In this document: positions 43,158-54,258 of the stretch, piece after piece
Layout: each line of letters begins with the position of its first letter
Position numbering within the stretch: the first letter of the stretch is position 1
Notes under the pieces: model-generated
Database searches by the model: none
What the model was told of the DNA's origin: nothing
Seen by the model: only the letters and a program-made list of their open reading frames with translations
Translations under genes and position numbers: made by a program
From: Pseudoxanthomonas suwonensis
GTDB lineage: Bacteria; Pseudomonadota; Gammaproteobacteria; Xanthomonadales; Xanthomonadaceae
Length of the DNA: 64,000 bases
Direction of reading: 5' to 3'
NCBI RefSeq assembly: GCF_000972865.1
Contig: NZ_CP011144.1
Location: forward strand, 806,001 to 870,000

Positions 43158-44513
43158 TCAACCCCGGGCGAAGCCACCCCGCGAACCGCCCTTGAGGTTG
43201 GCCTTCTTCAGCAGGCTCTCGTACTGGTGAGACATCAGGTGGGCCTGGATCTGGGCGATGAAGTCCATCACCACGACCACCACGATCAGCAGCGAGGTGC
43301 CACCGAAGTAGAACGAAGTCTGCATCTGCGTGCGCATCACTTCCGGCAGCAGGCTGACCAGGACCAGATAGGTGGCGCCCGCGGCGGTCAGCCGGGTCAG
43401 CACACCGTCGATGTAGTCGGCGGTGGCCTTGCCGGGGCGGATGCCCGGGATCAGCGCGCCGGACTTCTTCAGGTTGTCGGCGGTCTCGTTCGAGTTGAAC
43501 ACCAGCGCCGTGTAGAAGAACGCGAACCCGGCGATCAGCGCGGCGAACACGATCATGTGCAGCGGCTCGCCCGGGGCCAGCGCGTTGGACACGCGCTGCA
43601 GCCAGGTGGCCGAGGTCGCCTGCCCGGACCACATGCTCAGGGTCGCCGGGAACGCCAGGATGCTCGAGGCGAAGATCACCGGGATCACGCCGGACATGTT
43701 GAGCTTGAGCGGCAGGAACGAGGTCTGGTTCATGTACGCGCTGCGGCCACCCTGGCGGCGCGCGTAGTTGACCGTGATCCGGCGCTGGCCGCGCTCGACG
43801 AACACCACGAACCAGGTGACGGCCAGCACCAGCACCACGATCAGCAGCAGCGACAGGAAGTTCAGGCTGCCGTTCTGGTAGGCCTGGACCGTCTGGATCA
43901 CCGCGCCCGGCAGGCCGGCGACGATGCCGGCGAAAATGATCAGCGACACGCCGTTGCCGATGCCGCGCTCGGTGACCTGCTCGCCGACCCACATCAGGAA
44001 GATGGTGCCGGCGGTCAGCGCCACCACCGCGGTCAGCACGAAGCCGATGCCCGGGGTGTAGACCACCGGCACGCCGCCCGGGGCGACCTGGTTCTGCAGC
44101 GCCATGGCGATACTGCCACCCTGCACCACCGACAGCAGCACCGCGCCCACGCGCGAGTACTGGGTGATCTTGCGGCGGCCGGACTCGCCTTCCTTCTGCA
44201 GCGACTTCAGCGTCGGGAAGATGTGCACGGCCAGCTGCATCACGATCGACGCCGAGATGTACGGCATCACGTTCAGCGCAAAGATGCTGAACCGGTGCAG
44301 GGCGCCGCCCGAGAACATGTTGAACATGTCCACGATGCCGCCGCCCTGCGCCTGCATCATGGCGAGCATGGCATCGGGGTTGACGCCCGGCACCGGCACG
44401 AAGCAGCCGATCCGGTAGACGACCAACGCACCCAGCACGAACAGCAGGCGCTGGCGCAGTTCCGTGAACTTGCCCAGGCCGCTGCCGAGATTGCCGATGC
44501 CAGCTTGCGCCAT
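43158..44513 (-). CDS. secY: Preprotein translocase subunit SecY
   Basis: This 451-residue channel of the Sec translocon has ten predicted membrane helices. Hallmarks include Pro-Tyr-Ile-Ser-Ala-Ser-Ile near residue 80 and Gly-Ile-Gly-Asn-Gly-Val-Ser near 190. The start at 44513 is family-typical; the 18-codon open extension overlaps rplO and is ignored. It is 7 bp after rplO, the end of the spc operon. Confidence 0.97.
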   Translation of the reverse strand: MAQAGIGNLGSGLGKFTELRQRLLFVLGALVVYRIGCFVPVPGVNPDAMLAMMQAQGGGIVDMFNMFSGGALHRFSIFALNVMPYISASIVMQLAVHIFPTLKSLQKEGESGRRKITQYSRVGAVLLSVVQGGSIAMALQNQVAPGGVPVVYTPGIGFVLTAVVALTAGTIFLMWVGEQVTERGIGNGVSLIIFAGIVAGLPGAVIQTVQAYQNGSLNFLSLLLIVVLVLAVTWFVVFVERGQRRITVNYARRQGGRSAYMNQTSFLPLKLNMSGVIPVIFASSILAFPATLSMWSGQATSATWLQRVSNALAPGEPLHMIVFAALIAGFAFFYTALVFNSNETADNLKKSGALIPGIRPGKATADYIDGVLTRLTAAGATYLVLVSLLPEVMRTQMQTSFYFGGTSLLIVVVVVMDFIAQIQAHLMSHQYESLLKKANLKGGSRGGFARG

Positions 44514-44520
44514 GTGTTCC

Positions 44521-44958
44521 TTACTCCTCGATGCTGCCGCCGGCGGCTTCGATCGCGGTCTTGGCACCCGCGGTCACCTGCACGCCCTTGATGGTCAGCT
44601 TGCGCGACAGTTCACCCTTCTTGACGATCTTGGCGCGCTTGGCGGTGGACGGCACCAGCTTGGCCGCCTTCAGCGCGGCGAAGTCGACGGTGTCGCCCTC
44701 GACCAGCGCCAGCTTGTACAGCAGCACCTCGGCGGTGTCCTTGGCCGACATCGAGCGGAAGCCGACCTTCGGCAGACGACGCTGCATCGGGGTCTGGCCG
44801 CCTTCGAAGCCGGCCTTGATCTTGCCCTTGCCGGCGCGCGCGAACGAACCCTTGTGACCGCGGCCAGCGGTCTTGCCGAGGCCCGAACCGATGCCGCGGC
44901 CGACGCGGGTCCGCTCCTGGCGGGCGCCGTCGGCGGGCTTGAGAGTATTCAGACGCAT
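44521..44958 (-). CDS. rplO: 50S ribosomal protein L15
   Basis: This 145-residue protein begins Met-Arg-Leu-Asn-Thr-Leu-Lys, followed by the Gly/Arg/Lys-rich segment [12 protein letters not shown] typical of L15. It is a late 50S assembly factor. Ten bases after rpmD. Confidence 0.98.
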   Translation of the reverse strand: MRLNTLKPADGARQERTRVGRGIGSGLGKTAGRGHKGSFARAGKGKIKAGFEGGQTPMQRRLPKVGFRSMSAKDTAEVLLYKLALVEGDTVDFAALKAAKLVPSTAKRAKIVKKGELSRKLTIKGVQVTAGAKTAIEAAGGSIEE

Positions 44959-44968
44959 GGGATTCTCC

Positions 44969-45160
44969 TTACTCCTCGACCCGCACCAGATAGTGCAGCT
45001 GGTTGATGAGCCCGCGGACCTGCGGGCTGTCCTTCAGCTCGCGCACGTCGTTGAGCTTGTTCAGGCCCAGGGCCTTTACCGACAGGCGGTGGCGGGACTG
45101 GGTGCCGCGCAGGCCGCGCACCAGGCGCACCTTGACGGTCTTGTTGGACTCGTTAGCCAT
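44969..45160 (-). CDS. rpmD: 50S ribosomal protein L30
   Basis: This 63-residue protein has the core Val-Lys-Val-Arg-Leu-Val-Arg-Gly-Leu and Lys-Leu-Asn-Asp-Val. The start at 45160 is family-typical and overlaps the end of rpsE by 8 bases, so the two are coupled. The longer open reading inside rpsE is not used. Confidence 0.96.
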   Translation of the reverse strand: MANESNKTVKVRLVRGLRGTQSRHRLSVKALGLNKLNDVRELKDSPQVRGLINQLHYLVRVEE

Positions 45161-45695
45161 TGAGGAGTTCCTCCGCCTTCTTGCCGCGCTTGGCCGCAAT
45201 GCGGGTCGGCGACTGCATGGCTTCCAGGCCCTTCAGGGTGGCGCGGACCAGGTTGATCGGGTTGCGCGAACCGACGGCCTTGGCCAGCACGTTCTTGACG
45301 CCGACCGCTTCCAGGACGGCGCGCATCGCACCACCGGCGATCACGCCGGTACCCTCGGACGCCGGCTGCATGAACACGCGCGCCGCGCCGTGGCCGGCCT
45401 TGACCGGGTGCCACAGGGTGCCGTTGTTCAGGTCGACGTTGAGCATGCCCTTGCGCGCGTACTCCATCGACTTCTGGATGGCGACCGGGACCTCGCGGGC
45501 CTTGCCGTAGCCGAAACCGACCTTGCCGTCGCCGTCGCCGACCACGGTCAGCGCGGTGAAGGTGAACTGGCGGCCGCCCTTGACGGTCTTGCTGACGCGG
45601 TTGACCGCGACCAGCTTCTCGATCATGCCGTCGTCGACTTTCTCTTCGCGGTTGCGGTCGCGATCGCGGCCCCGCGGCTGACGCTCTTCTGCCAT
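45153..45695 (-). CDS. rpsE: 30S ribosomal protein S5
   Basis: This 180-residue protein has a polar N-terminal extension (about 1-20) and then an S5 double-stranded RNA-binding fold ([16 protein letters not shown]). It supports decoding accuracy. A 152-bp gap with hairpins separates it from rplR, longer than usual for this position. Confidence 0.98.
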   Translation of the reverse strand: MAEERQPRGRDRDRNREEKVDDGMIEKLVAVNRVSKTVKGGRQFTFTALTVVGDGDGKVGFGYGKAREVPVAIQKSMEYARKGMLNVDLNNGTLWHPVKAGHGAARVFMQPASEGTGVIAGGAMRAVLEAVGVKNVLAKAVGSRNPINLVRATLKGLEAMQSPTRIAAKRGKKAEELLNG

Positions 45696-45795
45696 TTCTG
45701 TATTCCTTGGTTGTCTGGATATGTACGGCTCGGGCCGCTTATGGTTGTGGGCTGTCGCGGTGTCGCGTCACGCCCCCGCAGAAGGAGGACGGCGC

Positions 45796-45841
45796 CCGGC
45801 ACTACCTGTGCCGGCAGGACGGGGCCCGCCGCAGCGGGCCC
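45796..45841. repeat. Two hairpins after rplR
   Basis: GGGCCCGC (45822-45829) pairs with GCGGGCCC (45834-45841), 6 bases after the rplR stop. A second stem is CCGGCAC/GTGCCGG (45796-45814). No clear T-run. Confidence 0.7.
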
Positions 45842-45847
45842 GCTGGA

Positions 45848-46204
45848 TCAGAACTGCAGGCCGCCTTCGCGGGCGGCGTCGGCCAGCGCCTTGATGCGGC
45901 CGTGGAAGCGGTAGCCCGAGCGGTCGAAGGCGACCTTCTCGATGCCCGCCGCCTTGGCGCGCTCGGCGATCAGCTTGCCGACCTTGGCGGCGGCGTCGGT
46001 GTTCTTGCCGCTCTTCAGGCCTTCCTTGACGTCGGCCTGCAGGGTGTTGGCGGCCGCGATGACCTTGGCGCCATCGGCGGTGAACAGCTGCGCATACAGG
46101 TGCTGGCCGGTGCGCAGCACCGACAGGCGCGGCACGCCGAGCTTGCGGATGTGGGCCCGGGTGGACTTGGCGCGGCGCAGACGGGCGTCGTTCTTGATGC
46201 TCAT
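45848..46204 (-). CDS. rplR: 50S ribosomal protein L18
   Basis: This 118-residue 5S-rRNA-binding protein starts [11 protein letters not shown] and ends Ala-Ala-Arg-Glu-Gly-Gly-Leu-Gln-Phe, both L18-typical. With L5 it carries 5S rRNA into the 50S subunit. Hairpins follow its stop. Confidence 0.98.
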   Translation of the reverse strand: MSIKNDARLRRAKSTRAHIRKLGVPRLSVLRTGQHLYAQLFTADGAKVIAAANTLQADVKEGLKSGKNTDAAAKVGKLIAERAKAAGIEKVAFDRSGYRFHGRIKALADAAREGGLQF

Positions 46205-46258
46205 GTGTGTTTACCTCGTGGAAGCTGAAGGATGGTGCGGGCCTTTGCATTGGAAAGT

Positions 46259-46276
46259 CCGGCCATGCATGGCCGG
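46259..46276. repeat. 18-bp perfect palindrome between rplF and rplR
   Basis: CCGGCCATGCATGGCCGG folds as CCGGCCA-TGCA-TGGCCGG. It resembles the YGGA-loop hairpins near 23040 and 55540-55592. Confidence 0.65.
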
Positions 46277-46302
46277 GCTCCTGCGGATGGACCCGCGAAC
46301 AC

Positions 46303-46830
46303 TTACGCCTTCTTGGCTTCCTTGCGGATGATGACTTCGTCGGAGTACTTCACGCCCTTGCCCTTGTAGGGCTCCGGCGGACGGAAACCGCGGATCTTGG
46401 CCGCGACTTCACCGACGCGCTGCTTGTCGGCGCCCTGCACCAGGATCTCGGTCTGGGTCGGGGTGACCAGGGTGATGCCTTCCGGCGCCTGGAACACGAC
46501 CGGGTGCGAGAAGCCCAGCGACAGGCTCAGGTCCTTGCCCTGCATGGCGGCGCGGTAACCCACGCCGACCAGCTCGAGCTTGCGCTCGAAGCCCTCGGAC
46601 ACGCCCTTGACCATGTTGGCCAGGATGGCGCGGACGGTGCCGGTCAGCGGGACCAGCGACGGGTCGTTGGCCGACAGCACGGCGTTGCCGTCCTCGACGG
46701 CGATCTGCACGCCGGCCGGCTTGGCCAGCGACAGCGTGCCCTTCGGACCCTTGGCGCTGACGCTGGTGTCCTGGATGTTCAGTTCGACGCCCTTGGGCAG
46801 GGCGACCGGCTTCTTGGCTACGCGGGACAT
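46303..46830 (-). CDS. rplF: 50S ribosomal protein L6
   Basis: This 175-residue protein begins Met-Ser-Arg-Val-Ala-Lys-Lys-Pro-Val and has two L6 repeats; the second contains [10 protein letters not shown]. It lies near the GTPase centre of the 50S. Twenty open codons upstream are not used. Confidence 0.98.
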   Translation of the reverse strand: MSRVAKKPVALPKGVELNIQDTSVSAKGPKGTLSLAKPAGVQIAVEDGNAVLSANDPSLVPLTGTVRAILANMVKGVSEGFERKLELVGVGYRAAMQGKDLSLSLGFSHPVVFQAPEGITLVTPTQTEILVQGADKQRVGEVAAKIRGFRPPEPYKGKGVKYSDEVIIRKEAKKA

Positions 46831-46849
46831 GGTCGTCGTACTCCTTCGA

Positions 46850-47248
46850 TTAGGCCACGTAGCACAGGACTTCGCCGCCCACGCCGGCATTGCGCGCCTG
46901 CTTGTCGGTCATGATGCCCTGGGAGGTGGAGATGATGGCCACGCCGAGGCCGCCGAGGACCTTCGGCAGGTCGCTCTTGCCGCGGTACAGGCGCAGGCCC
47001 GAGCGCGAGGCGCGCTTGAGCTGCTCGATGACCGGACGGCCCTCGAAGTACTTCAGCACGATCTCGAGTTCGGCCTTGTTGTTCTCGGCCGGGACGACGC
47101 GCAGGTCGGCGATGTAGCCCTCGTCCTTCAGGACGGTGGCGATGGCGACCTTGATCTTGGAGGACGGCAGCTTCACCGTCGGCTTGCCTACAGCGGCCGC
47201 ATTCTTGATGCGGACCAGCATGTCGGCGATGGGATCAGTCATGCTCAT
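46850..47248 (-). CDS. rpsH: 30S ribosomal protein S8
   Basis: This 132-residue 16S-binding protein begins [11 protein letters not shown] and ends with the Ser-Thr-Ser-Gln-Gly and Cys-Tyr-Val motifs. In E. coli it represses the spc operon. Here it is the first gene after an intra-operon terminator and promoter, with a roughly 100-nt leader, an unusual place for control. Confidence 0.97.
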   Translation of the reverse strand: MSMTDPIADMLVRIKNAAAVGKPTVKLPSSKIKVAIATVLKDEGYIADLRVVPAENNKAELEIVLKYFEGRPVIEQLKRASRSGLRLYRGKSDLPKVLGGLGVAIISTSQGIMTDKQARNAGVGGEVLCYVA

Positions 47249-47354
47249 GAGTGGTTCCTTGAGTGCACCGATATCCGCTTTCGCGAAATCTGGATTGTGT
47301 CCCGGGAGAGGCCGGGGCCTTGCCTCAGCCCGGGCGGGCCGGGTGAAGCAGAAA

Positions 47355-47383
47355 ATTATAGCGGATAAAACCGGCCTTGTGGG
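47355..47383 (-). promoter_or_regulatory. Internal promoter before rpsH
   Basis: A perfect TATAAT on the minus strand (47360-47355) has a weak -35 CCCACA at 17 bp, which lies in the loop of the terminator hairpin just upstream. It could restart transcription for rpsH to secY. Confidence 0.55.
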
Positions 47384-47390
47384 CCGGTTC
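47367..47390 (-). terminator. Intra-operon terminator after rpsN
   Basis: On the minus strand AACCGGCC and GGCCGGTT pair around CACAA and are followed by TTAT. It begins 49 bases after the rpsN stop. It is terminator-like, with a short T-run. Confidence 0.6.
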
Positions 47391-47438
47391 CTCCGGGTAG
47401 TACCGGGACGGGGCGGCCGGGCCGCCCTGCCCTTCGCC

Positions 47439-47744
47439 TTACCAGCTGGCCTTGCGCAGGCCCGGCACGTCGCCGCGCATGGTGGCCTCGCGCAGCTTGT
47501 TGCGGCCCAGGCCGAACTTGCTGTAGACGCCGCGCGGACGGCCGGACAGCTCGCAGCGGTTGCGCTGGCGGCTCGGCGAGGAGTCGCGCGGCAGCTTCTG
47601 CAGCTTGGTCACCGCGTCGGCCTTCTCGTCGTACGACGCGGTCGGGCTCGCGATGACCTTCTTCAGGGCGTCGCGCTTGGCCGCGTACTTCTTGGCCAGC
47701 TTTTCCCGCTTCACGTCGCGGTTGACCATGGAGGTCTTTGCCAT
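47439..47744 (-). CDS. rpsN: 30S ribosomal protein S14
   Basis: This 101-residue protein is the zinc-free long form (no Cys-X2-Cys pairs), with [12 protein letters not shown]. It begins Met-Ala-Lys-Thr-Ser-Met-Val. Follows rplE by 11 bp. A terminator-like hairpin follows. Confidence 0.98.
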   Translation of the reverse strand: MAKTSMVNRDVKREKLAKKYAAKRDALKKVIASPTASYDEKADAVTKLQKLPRDSSPSRQRNRCELSGRPRGVYSKFGLGRNKLREATMRGDVPGLRKASW

Positions 47745-47755
47745 GTCTCTAACCC

Positions 47756-48298
47756 TTAGTTACGGAACGGGAACTTGAACGCCTCGAGCAGCGCCTTGGC
47801 TTCTGCGTCGGTCTTGGCGGTCGTGGTGATGGCGATATCCATGCCGCGGATCGCGTCGACGGCGTCGAAGTCGATCTCCGGGAAGATGATCTGCTCCTTC
47901 ACGCCCATGTTGAAGTTGCCGCGGCCATCGAACGAACGGCCGGACACGCCACGGAAGTCGCGCACGCGCGGCAGCGAGACGCTGATCAGGCGGTCCAGGA
48001 ACTCGAACATCTGGCGGCGGCGCAGGGTGACCTTGCAGCCGATCGGCCAGCCGTCGCGGATCTTGAACGACGCCACCGAGACGCGGGCCTTGGTGGTCAC
48101 CGGCTTCTGGCCGGCGACCTTGGCCAGGTCGGCGACCGCGTTCTCCAGCACCTTCTTGTTGGCAGCCGCTTCGCCCACGCCCATGTTCAGCGTGATCTTG
48201 ACGAGCTTGGGGACTTGCATCGGATTGGTGTAGCCGAACTTCTCCATGAGAGCCGGCACCACCTGTTCCTTGTAGATCTTTTCGAGCCGCGTGGTCAT
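47756..48298 (-). CDS. rplE: 50S ribosomal protein L5
   Basis: This 180-residue 5S-rRNA-binding protein begins Met-Thr-Thr-Arg-Leu-Glu-Lys-Ile-Tyr and contains Ile-Thr-Leu-Asn-Met-Gly-Val-Gly and Lys-Glu-Gln-Ile-Ile-Phe-Pro-Glu. It is 11 bp after rplX. Confidence 0.98.
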   Translation of the reverse strand: MTTRLEKIYKEQVVPALMEKFGYTNPMQVPKLVKITLNMGVGEAAANKKVLENAVADLAKVAGQKPVTTKARVSVASFKIRDGWPIGCKVTLRRRQMFEFLDRLISVSLPRVRDFRGVSGRSFDGRGNFNMGVKEQIIFPEIDFDAVDAIRGMDIAITTTAKTDAEAKALLEAFKFPFRN

Positions 48299-48309
48299 TG
48301 CTTCATTCC

Positions 48310-48627
48310 TCAGGCGTCGAGCGCCTCACCACTGGAGCGGAACACACGCAGTTTGCGTCCATCCTCCAGGACCTTGAAACCGATGCGCTCGCCCTTGCCG
48401 GTGGCGGGGTTGAGCGGCATGACGTTGGAAATGTGGATCGAAGCTTCGCGCTCGACCACGCCGCCGGCGACGCCCGCCTGCGGATTCGGCTTGGTGTGCC
48501 GCTTGACCAGGTTGATGTTGGACACGACCACACGGTCGCCGTCCACGCGCACCACCTCGCCCTGCTTGCCCTTGTCCTTGCCGGTCGTGACGACCACCTG
48601 GTCGCCCTTCTTGATACGGTTAGCCAT
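48310..48627 (-). CDS. rplX: 50S ribosomal protein L24
   Basis: This 105-residue assembly initiator has a KOW motif near its start ([15 protein letters not shown]). Follows rplN by 15 bp. Confidence 0.98.
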   Translation of the reverse strand: MANRIKKGDQVVVTTGKDKGKQGEVVRVDGDRVVVSNINLVKRHTKPNPQAGVAGGVVEREASIHISNVMPLNPATGKGERIGFKVLEDGRKLRVFRSSGEALDA

Positions 48628-48642
48628 GTCTGCTTCCTCCGC

Positions 48643-49011
48643 TCACAGCACTTCGGGTGCGAGCGAGACGATCTTCATGAACTTCTCGGAACGCAGCTCG
48701 CGGGTCACCGGTCCGAAGATACGGGTACCGATCGGCTCCTGCTTGTTGTTCAGCAGGACGGCAGCGTTGCCATCGAAGCGGATCAGCGAACCGTCAGCAC
48801 GACGGACGCCCTTGCGGGTGCGGACCACGACGGCGTCGTAGACCTCGCCCTTCTTGACCTTGCCGCGCGGGATCGCGTCCTTGACGGTCACCTTGATGAT
48901 GTCACCGATGCCCGCATAGCGACGCTTGGAGCCGCCGAGCACCTTGATGCACATCAGTTCCTTGGCGCCGGAGTTGTCGGCCACGTCGAGGTAGCTCTGC
49001 ATCTGGATCAT
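48643..49011 (-). CDS. rplN: 50S ribosomal protein L14
   Basis: This 122-residue protein begins [16 protein letters not shown], the L14 signature. It forms subunit bridges near the GTPase-binding face. It is first in the spc set by E. coli order, but only 14 bp after rpsQ, so S10 and spc seem cotranscribed. Confidence 0.98.
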   Translation of the reverse strand: MIQMQSYLDVADNSGAKELMCIKVLGGSKRRYAGIGDIIKVTVKDAIPRGKVKKGEVYDAVVVRTRKGVRRADGSLIRFDGNAAVLLNNKQEPIGTRIFGPVTRELRSEKFMKIVSLAPEVL

Positions 49012-49025
49012 GATTCAGATCTCCC

Positions 49026-49292
49026 TTATTCGGCCGAGCGGGTGACGATTTCCACCACCCGCCAGTTCTTGGTCTTGGACAGCGGCGCGATTTCGGTCAC
49101 GCGCACCACGTCGCCCTCGTTGCAGCTGTTGTCCGCATCGTGGGCGTGGAGCTTGGTCGAGCGCTTGATGTACTTGCCGTACAGGGCGTGCTTGACCTGA
49201 CGCTCGACCAGGACGGTCACCGTCTTGTCCATCTTGTTGCTGACCACGCGGCCTTCGACCGTGCGCAGCGTCTTTTCGTTGTTGTCGCTCAT
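49026..49292 (-). CDS. rpsQ: 30S ribosomal protein S17
   Basis: This 88-residue OB-fold protein has [12 protein letters not shown] and Val-Lys-His-Ala-Leu-Tyr-Gly-Lys. Binds 16S rRNA early in assembly. Twelve bases after rpmC. Confidence 0.98.
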   Translation of the reverse strand: MSDNNEKTLRTVEGRVVSNKMDKTVTVLVERQVKHALYGKYIKRSTKLHAHDADNSCNEGDVVRVTEIAPLSKTKNWRVVEIVTRSAE

Positions 49293-49304
49293 CGCTGCGA
49301 TCCC

Positions 49305-49493
49305 TTACTGGTTGCTGCCGAGCAGGGTCTTCACGCGAGCGATCTCGCGGCGCACCTGGCGGGTTTCGTGGGTCTTCGACTGCTGACCGGTCGCCCGCTG
49401 CATGCGCAGGGAGAACTGCTCCTTGCGCAGGTCCAGCAGGTGGGCCTTCAGCTCGTCGGCCGACTTTTCGCGGAGTTCGTTGATCGTAGCCAT
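49305..49493 (-). CDS. rpmC: 50S ribosomal protein L29
   Basis: This 62-residue helical hairpin protein has Glu-Leu-Arg-Glu-Lys-Ser and [10 protein letters not shown]. Part of the exit-tunnel rim. Its ATG overlaps the rplP stop by one base. Confidence 0.97.
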   Translation of the reverse strand: MATINELREKSADELKAHLLDLRKEQFSLRMQRATGQQSKTHETRQVRREIARVKTLLGSNQ

Positions 49494-49906
49494 TAGCGCA
49501 CCGTACGGGTCACGAAGGTGGTGGTGACCGAGAGCTTGGCCGCCGCCAGGCGGAACGCCTCGCGCGCCTGCTCCTCCGGCACACCCTCGATTTCATAGAT
49601 CATGCGGCCGGGCTGGATCTGGGCCACCCAGTACTCGACGTTGCCCTTGCCCGAGCCCATGCGGACTTCGATCGGCTTCTGGGTGATCGGCTTGTCCGGG
49701 AACACGCGGATCCACATCTTGCCGCCACGCTTGACGTAACGGCTGATCGTGCGGCGGGCCGCCTCGATCTGGCGCGCGGTCAGGCGGCCGTGGGCGGTGG
49801 CCTTCAGGCCGTACTCGCCGAAGGAAACGGCGTTGGCGCTCCAGCTCAGGCCGTCGTTACGGCCCTTGAACTGCTTGCGGTACTTGGTTCGCTTGGGTTG
49901 CAACAT
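49493..49906 (-). CDS. rplP: 50S ribosomal protein L16
   Basis: This 137-residue protein begins [11 protein letters not shown] and contains Ile-Arg-Val-Phe-Pro-Asp-Lys-Pro-Ile. It contacts A-site tRNA. Five bases after rpsC. Confidence 0.98.
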   Translation of the reverse strand: MLQPKRTKYRKQFKGRNDGLSWSANAVSFGEYGLKATAHGRLTARQIEAARRTISRYVKRGGKMWIRVFPDKPITQKPIEVRMGSGKGNVEYWVAQIQPGRMIYEIEGVPEEQAREAFRLAAAKLSVTTTFVTRTVR

Positions 49907-49911
49907 CGCCG

Positions 49912-50640
<729 letters not shown>

Positions 50641-50641
50641 A

Positions 50642-50977
50642 TTACTTGCCCTCTCCCACGACGACGGTGATGTGGCTGGTCCGCTTCAGGATGCGGGTGC
50701 CGCGGCCCTTCGCACGCGCCATGAAGCGCTTCAGCGTCGGACCTTCGTCGACCATGATGGTCTTGACCTTGAGCGCGTCGACGTCGGCGCCCTGGTTGTT
50801 CTCGGCGTTGGCGATCGCCGACTCCACCACCTTCTTGATCAGGGCGGCGGCCTTCTTGTCGGAGAACTTCAGCAGGTTGACGGCGCGTTCGGCCGGCAGG
50901 CCACGCACCTGGTCGGCGACCAGGCGGGCCTTCTGCGGGGAGATGCGCGCGGTGCGCAGGATGGCTTTCGCTTCCAT
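50642..50977 (-). CDS. rplV: 50S ribosomal protein L22
   Basis: This 111-residue protein begins Met-Glu-Ala-Lys-Ala-Ile-Leu. A second ATG two codons upstream (50983) is too close to the AAGGAG site (about 2 bases), so 50977 is preferred. The extended hairpin lining the exit tunnel includes Gly-Pro-Thr-Leu-Lys-Arg. Confidence 0.97.
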   Translation of the reverse strand: MEAKAILRTARISPQKARLVADQVRGLPAERAVNLLKFSDKKAAALIKKVVESAIANAENNQGADVDALKVKTIMVDEGPTLKRFMARAKGRGTRILKRTSHITVVVGEGK

Positions 50978-50989
50978 GGTCATCTCTCC

Positions 50990-51256
50990 TTACTTCGACT
51001 TCTTGTCGCCGCCGTGACCCTTGAAGGTCCGGGTGACGGCGAACTCGCCGAGCTTGTGGCCGACCATGTTCTCGTTCACGAGGACCGGGACATGGTTCTT
51101 GCCGTTGTGCACGGCGATGGTGAAACCCACCATTTCAGGCAGGATCATGGAACGGCGCGACCAGGTCTTGATCGGCTTTTTTGTACCGCCCGCAGCCTCC
51201 ACCTTCTTGACCAGGTGGTGATCGACGAACGGGCCTTTCTTGAGGGAACGTGGCAT
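50990..51256 (-). CDS. rpsS: 30S ribosomal protein S19
   Basis: This 88-residue protein begins [12 protein letters not shown] and is S19-typical, slightly shorter than E. coli's. It pairs with S13 in the 30S head. Six bases after rplB. Confidence 0.98.
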   Translation of the reverse strand: MPRSLKKGPFVDHHLVKKVEAAGGTKKPIKTWSRRSMILPEMVGFTIAVHNGKNHVPVLVNENMVGHKLGEFAVTRTFKGHGGDKKSK

Positions 51257-51262
51257 GGTCGA

Positions 51263-52090
51263 TTAGCCCCTACGATCACGGACGATGAACTGCTGGGTGC
51301 GCTTGTTGCTGCGCGTCTTGTAACCCTTGGTCGGCACGCCCCACGGGGTGACCGGATGCGGGTTGCCCTGGCCGGCCTTGGCCTCGCCGCCACCGTGCGG
51401 GTGGTCGACCGGGTTCATGGCCGCGCCGCGGACGGTCGGCTTGACGCCGCGCCAGCGCTTGGCGCCGGCCTTGCCCAGCTTCTCCAGGTTGTGCTCGTCG
51501 TTGCCGACCTCGCCGATGGTGGCGCGGCACTCGGCCGGCACCTTGCGCATCTCGCCCGAACGCAGGCGCAGCAGCGCGTAGGTACCCTCGCGGGCGACCA
51601 GCTGCACGCCGGCGCCGGCGGCGCGGGCGATCTGCGCGCCCTTGCCCGGCTTGAGCTCGATGCAATGCACCGTGGTGCCGACCGGGATGTTGCGCAGCGG
51701 CAGGGTGTTGCCGGCCTTGATCGGCGCATCCGAACCCGCGATAACCTGGTCGCCGGCCTTCAGGCCCTTCGGCGCGATGATGTAGCGGCGCTCGCCGTCG
51801 GCGTAGCACAGCAGGGCGATGTGCGCGGTGCGGTTCGGGTCGTACTCGATCCGCTCGACGCGCGCGACGATGCCTTCCTTGTTCCGCTTGAAGTCGATCA
51901 GGCGGTAGTGCTGCTTGTGGCCGCCGCCGACGTGGCGGGTGGTGATGCGGCCGTGGTGGTTGCGACCACCGGACTTGCTCTGCTTCTCGATCAGCGCGGC
52001 GTGCGGAGCACCCTTGTGCAGGTCGGGCGTGACCACGCGGACCGCGGAACGGCGGCCGGCAGAGGTGGGCTTGAACTTCATCAATGGCAT
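51263..52090 (-). CDS. rplB: 50S ribosomal protein L2
   Basis: This 275-residue protein of the peptidyl transferase region contains the near-invariant [10 protein letters not shown] near residue 225 and His in Gly-Gly-Gly-His-Lys-Gln. Ten bases after rplW. Confidence 0.98.
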   Translation of the reverse strand: MPLMKFKPTSAGRRSAVRVVTPDLHKGAPHAALIEKQSKSGGRNHHGRITTRHVGGGHKQHYRLIDFKRNKEGIVARVERIEYDPNRTAHIALLCYADGERRYIIAPKGLKAGDQVIAGSDAPIKAGNTLPLRNIPVGTTVHCIELKPGKGAQIARAAGAGVQLVAREGTYALLRLRSGEMRKVPAECRATIGEVGNDEHNLEKLGKAGAKRWRGVKPTVRGAAMNPVDHPHGGGEAKAGQGNPHPVTPWGVPTKGYKTRSNKRTQQFIVRDRRG

Positions 52091-52100
52091 GGGTTTACCC

Positions 52101-52400
52101 TCAGGCCTTGGCGGACACGTCGATGCTCTGGCCGTCGGCCAGGCGCACGTACGCCTTACGCCAGTCGCCGCGGCGACCGGAACGGAAGCGGAAGGACTTG
52201 TTCTTGCCCTTCACGTTGACGACGTTGACCGACTCGACCTTGACGTCGAACAGCTGCTCCACGGCGGCCTTGACGTCGGCCTTGGTGGCGTCGTTCGAAA
52301 CTTCGAACACGTACTGGTTGCTGACTTCCTGCAGGCGCGCGGTCTTCTCGGAGACGCGCGGTGCAAGCAGCACGCTGAAAACTTTCTCGTTGGTGCTCAT
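52101..52400 (-). CDS. rplW: 50S ribosomal protein L23
   Basis: This 99-residue protein is at the tunnel exit, where trigger factor and SRP dock. The ATG at 52400 overlaps the rplD stop (ATGA) and follows GAGGAG inside rplD. A GTG three codons upstream is also open. Confidence 0.97.
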   Translation of the reverse strand: MSTNEKVFSVLLAPRVSEKTARLQEVSNQYVFEVSNDATKADVKAAVEQLFDVKVESVNVVNVKGKNKSFRFRSGRRGDWRKAYVRLADGQSIDVSAKA

Positions 52401-53002
52401 GCCAGCCACTCCTCGACCTTCTTGACCGCATCGGCGGTGATCAGCACGGAATCGGCGCCGACCAGGGCGACCGGATCCAGGCCCTGCACGTCGCGGACCT
52501 GCACGTACGGCAGGTTGCGGGCCGACAGGAACAGGTTCTCCGAGGCGTCCTCGGTGACGATCAGCGGGCGCTTGCCCAGCTCGAAACCGGCCAGCTTCTC
52601 GACCAGCGCGCTGGTCTTGACCGCCTCGACGTCGAACGAATCGACGACCTTCAGCCGGCCCTGGCGGTTGAGCTCGGACAGGATCGAGCTGATCGCCGCG
52701 CGGTACATCTTGCGGTTGACCTTCTGCGCGAAGCTGCGCGGCTTGGCCGCGAAGGTCACGCCGCCGCCGACGAAGATCGGAGCCGTCAGCGCGCCATGAC
52801 GCGCGCCGCCGCCCTTCTGCTTCTTCGACTTCTTGGTGGTGCCGGCGACCTCGGCGCGGGTCTTCTGCGCCTTGGTGCCGGCGCGACCGGCGTTGCGGTA
52901 GGCGACCACGACCTGGTGGACCAGGTCCTGGCTGAATTCGCGGCCGAACACTTCGTCGGAGACCGACAGGGTGTTGGCGCTACCCGTAATGGTGAGTTCC
53001 AT
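52397..53002 (-). CDS. rplD: 50S ribosomal protein L4
   Basis: This 201-residue protein has the tunnel loop near residues 45-80 ([10 protein letters not shown]). In E. coli L4 represses its operon through the S10 leader; a structured leader is present here but is not demonstrably homologous. Eleven bases after rplC. Confidence 0.98.
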   Translation of the reverse strand: MELTITGSANTLSVSDEVFGREFSQDLVHQVVVAYRNAGRAGTKAQKTRAEVAGTTKKSKKQKGGGARHGALTAPIFVGGGVTFAAKPRSFAQKVNRKMYRAAISSILSELNRQGRLKVVDSFDVEAVKTSALVEKLAGFELGKRPLIVTEDASENLFLSARNLPYVQVRDVQGLDPVALVGADSVLITADAVKKVEEWLA

Positions 53003-53013
53003 CGTGTTTCTCC

Positions 53014-53664
53014 TTACGCCTTGCTCGCCGGGCGCACGACCACGTCGCCACCCGGGGCACCCGGGACGGCGCCGCGGACGGCGATCAGGCCGCGCTCGGC
53101 ATCGACGCGAACCACTTCCAGGTTCTGCGCGCTCTGGACCTCGGCACCCATGTGGCCGGACATCTTCTTGCCCGGGAACACGCGACCCGGCGTCTGGCGC
53201 TGACCGATGGAGCCCGGCGAGCGGTGCGACAGCGAGTTGCCGTGGGTGGCGTCGCCCATGGTGAAGTTGTGGCGCTTGATCGTGCCCTGGAAGCCCTTGC
53301 CCTTGGTCACGCCCTGGACGTCGACGATCTGGCCGACCTCGAAGATGTCGGCCTTGATCTCGCCACCAACGGCGAAGTCACCGAGCTTGTCGTCGGCGAC
53401 GCGGAACTCCCACAGGCCACGGCCGGCCTCGACCTTGGCCTTGGCGTAGTGCCCGGCCAGCGGCTTGTTGACCAGCGCGGCGCGGCGGGTACCGGCCGTC
53501 ACCTGGACGGCGCTGTAGCCATCGGCCTCGACGGTCTTGATCTGGGTGATGCGGTTCGGGGTGGCCTCGATCAGCGTCACCGGGATGGAACGGCCATCGT
53601 CGGTGAACACGCGGCTCATGCCGGCCTTGCGGCCGACCAGACCCAACGAATACTTCTTCGTCAT
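53014..53664 (-). CDS. rplC: 50S ribosomal protein L3
   Basis: This 216-residue protein begins [16 protein letters not shown]. The methylated-Gln region Ser-Ile-Gly-Gln-Arg-Gln-Thr-Pro is present. The upstream open frame overlaps rpsJ and is ignored. Eleven bases after rpsJ. Confidence 0.98.
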   Translation of the reverse strand: MTKKYSLGLVGRKAGMSRVFTDDGRSIPVTLIEATPNRITQIKTVEADGYSAVQVTAGTRRAALVNKPLAGHYAKAKVEAGRGLWEFRVADDKLGDFAVGGEIKADIFEVGQIVDVQGVTKGKGFQGTIKRHNFTMGDATHGNSLSHRSPGSIGQRQTPGRVFPGKKMSGHMGAEVQSAQNLEVVRVDAERGLIAVRGAVPGAPGGDVVVRPASKA

Positions 53665-53675
53665 GTCGGCAGTCC

Positions 53676-53987
53676 TCAGGCGAGCTTGATCTGGACGTCG
53701 ACGCCAGCCGCGAGTTCGAGCTTCATCAGCGCGTCCACGGTCTTGTCGTTGGGGTCGACGATGTCGAGCACGCGCTTGTGCGTGCGGGTCTCGTACTGGT
53801 CGCGCGCATCCTTGTCGGCATGCGGGGAGACGAGAACGGTGTAACGTTCGATCTTGGTCGGCAGCGGGATCGGGCCACGCACCTGCGCGCCGGTCCTCTT
53901 GGCCGTCTCGACGATCTCGCTGGCCGAACGGTCGATCAAACGGTGATCGAACGCCTTGAGCCGAATCCGGATCTTTTGGTCCGCCAT
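53676..53987 (-). CDS. rpsJ: 30S ribosomal protein S10 (NusE)
   Basis: This 103-residue protein begins [12 protein letters not shown]. It serves in the 30S head and, as NusE, in antitermination. First gene of the S10 operon, after a roughly 150-nt leader. Confidence 0.98.
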   Translation of the reverse strand: MADQKIRIRLKAFDHRLIDRSASEIVETAKRTGAQVRGPIPLPTKIERYTVLVSPHADKDARDQYETRTHKRVLDIVDPNDKTVDALMKLELAAGVDVQIKLA

Positions 53988-54116
53988 GACGGAGTTCCTT
54001 CGTTAAAAGAGCGACGGGCGCGGCCTCTGGGATGCCTGCCCCGGTATAGGTTCCTGGCTCGCCCGGCCGAGGTTGTCGGCGGGCGGGTGCTGGCCGGCGG
54101 CCAACCCCAAAAGCGC

Positions 54117-54142
54117 GGGCAGACCAGCAAGCCGGTCTGCCC
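54117..54142. repeat. Hairpin at the start of the S10 leader
   Basis: GGGCAGACC (54117-54125) pairs with GGTCTGCCC (54134-54142), near the 5' end of the S10 transcript. On the minus strand it is followed by GCGCTTTTGG, an attenuator-like look. Confidence 0.65.
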
Positions 54143-54151
54143 AGACGGAAA

Positions 54152-54180
54152 AGTATAGAACGCGTAAACAGGCGCGTCAA
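54152..54180 (-). promoter_or_regulatory. S10 operon promoter
   Basis: On the minus strand TTGACG (54180-54175) and TATACT (54157-54152) are 17 bp apart, each 5 of 6 to consensus. The transcript would start near 54145. Confidence 0.85.
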
Positions 54181-54239
54181 CAGCCTGTGAGGCTGCCACG
54201 CGCGGTACGTCACGCGACCCTTCCCTGTCCGGCGAACAC

Positions 54240-54258
54240 GAGGCACGTCCTGTGCCTC
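54240..54258. terminator. Possible terminator downstream of tuf
   Basis: GAGGCAC and GTGCCTC pair around GTCCT. The T-run (TTTT) is on the plus-strand side, so its use for minus-strand tuf is doubtful. A weaker stem CGCCAC/GTGGCG (54274-54296) is nearer the stop. Confidence 0.35.

Noticed and set aside
42911..43177. 88-codon open frame between secY and rpsM
   Set aside because: It starts inside the secY end, has no ribosome site and no family resemblance; the gap has promoter features.
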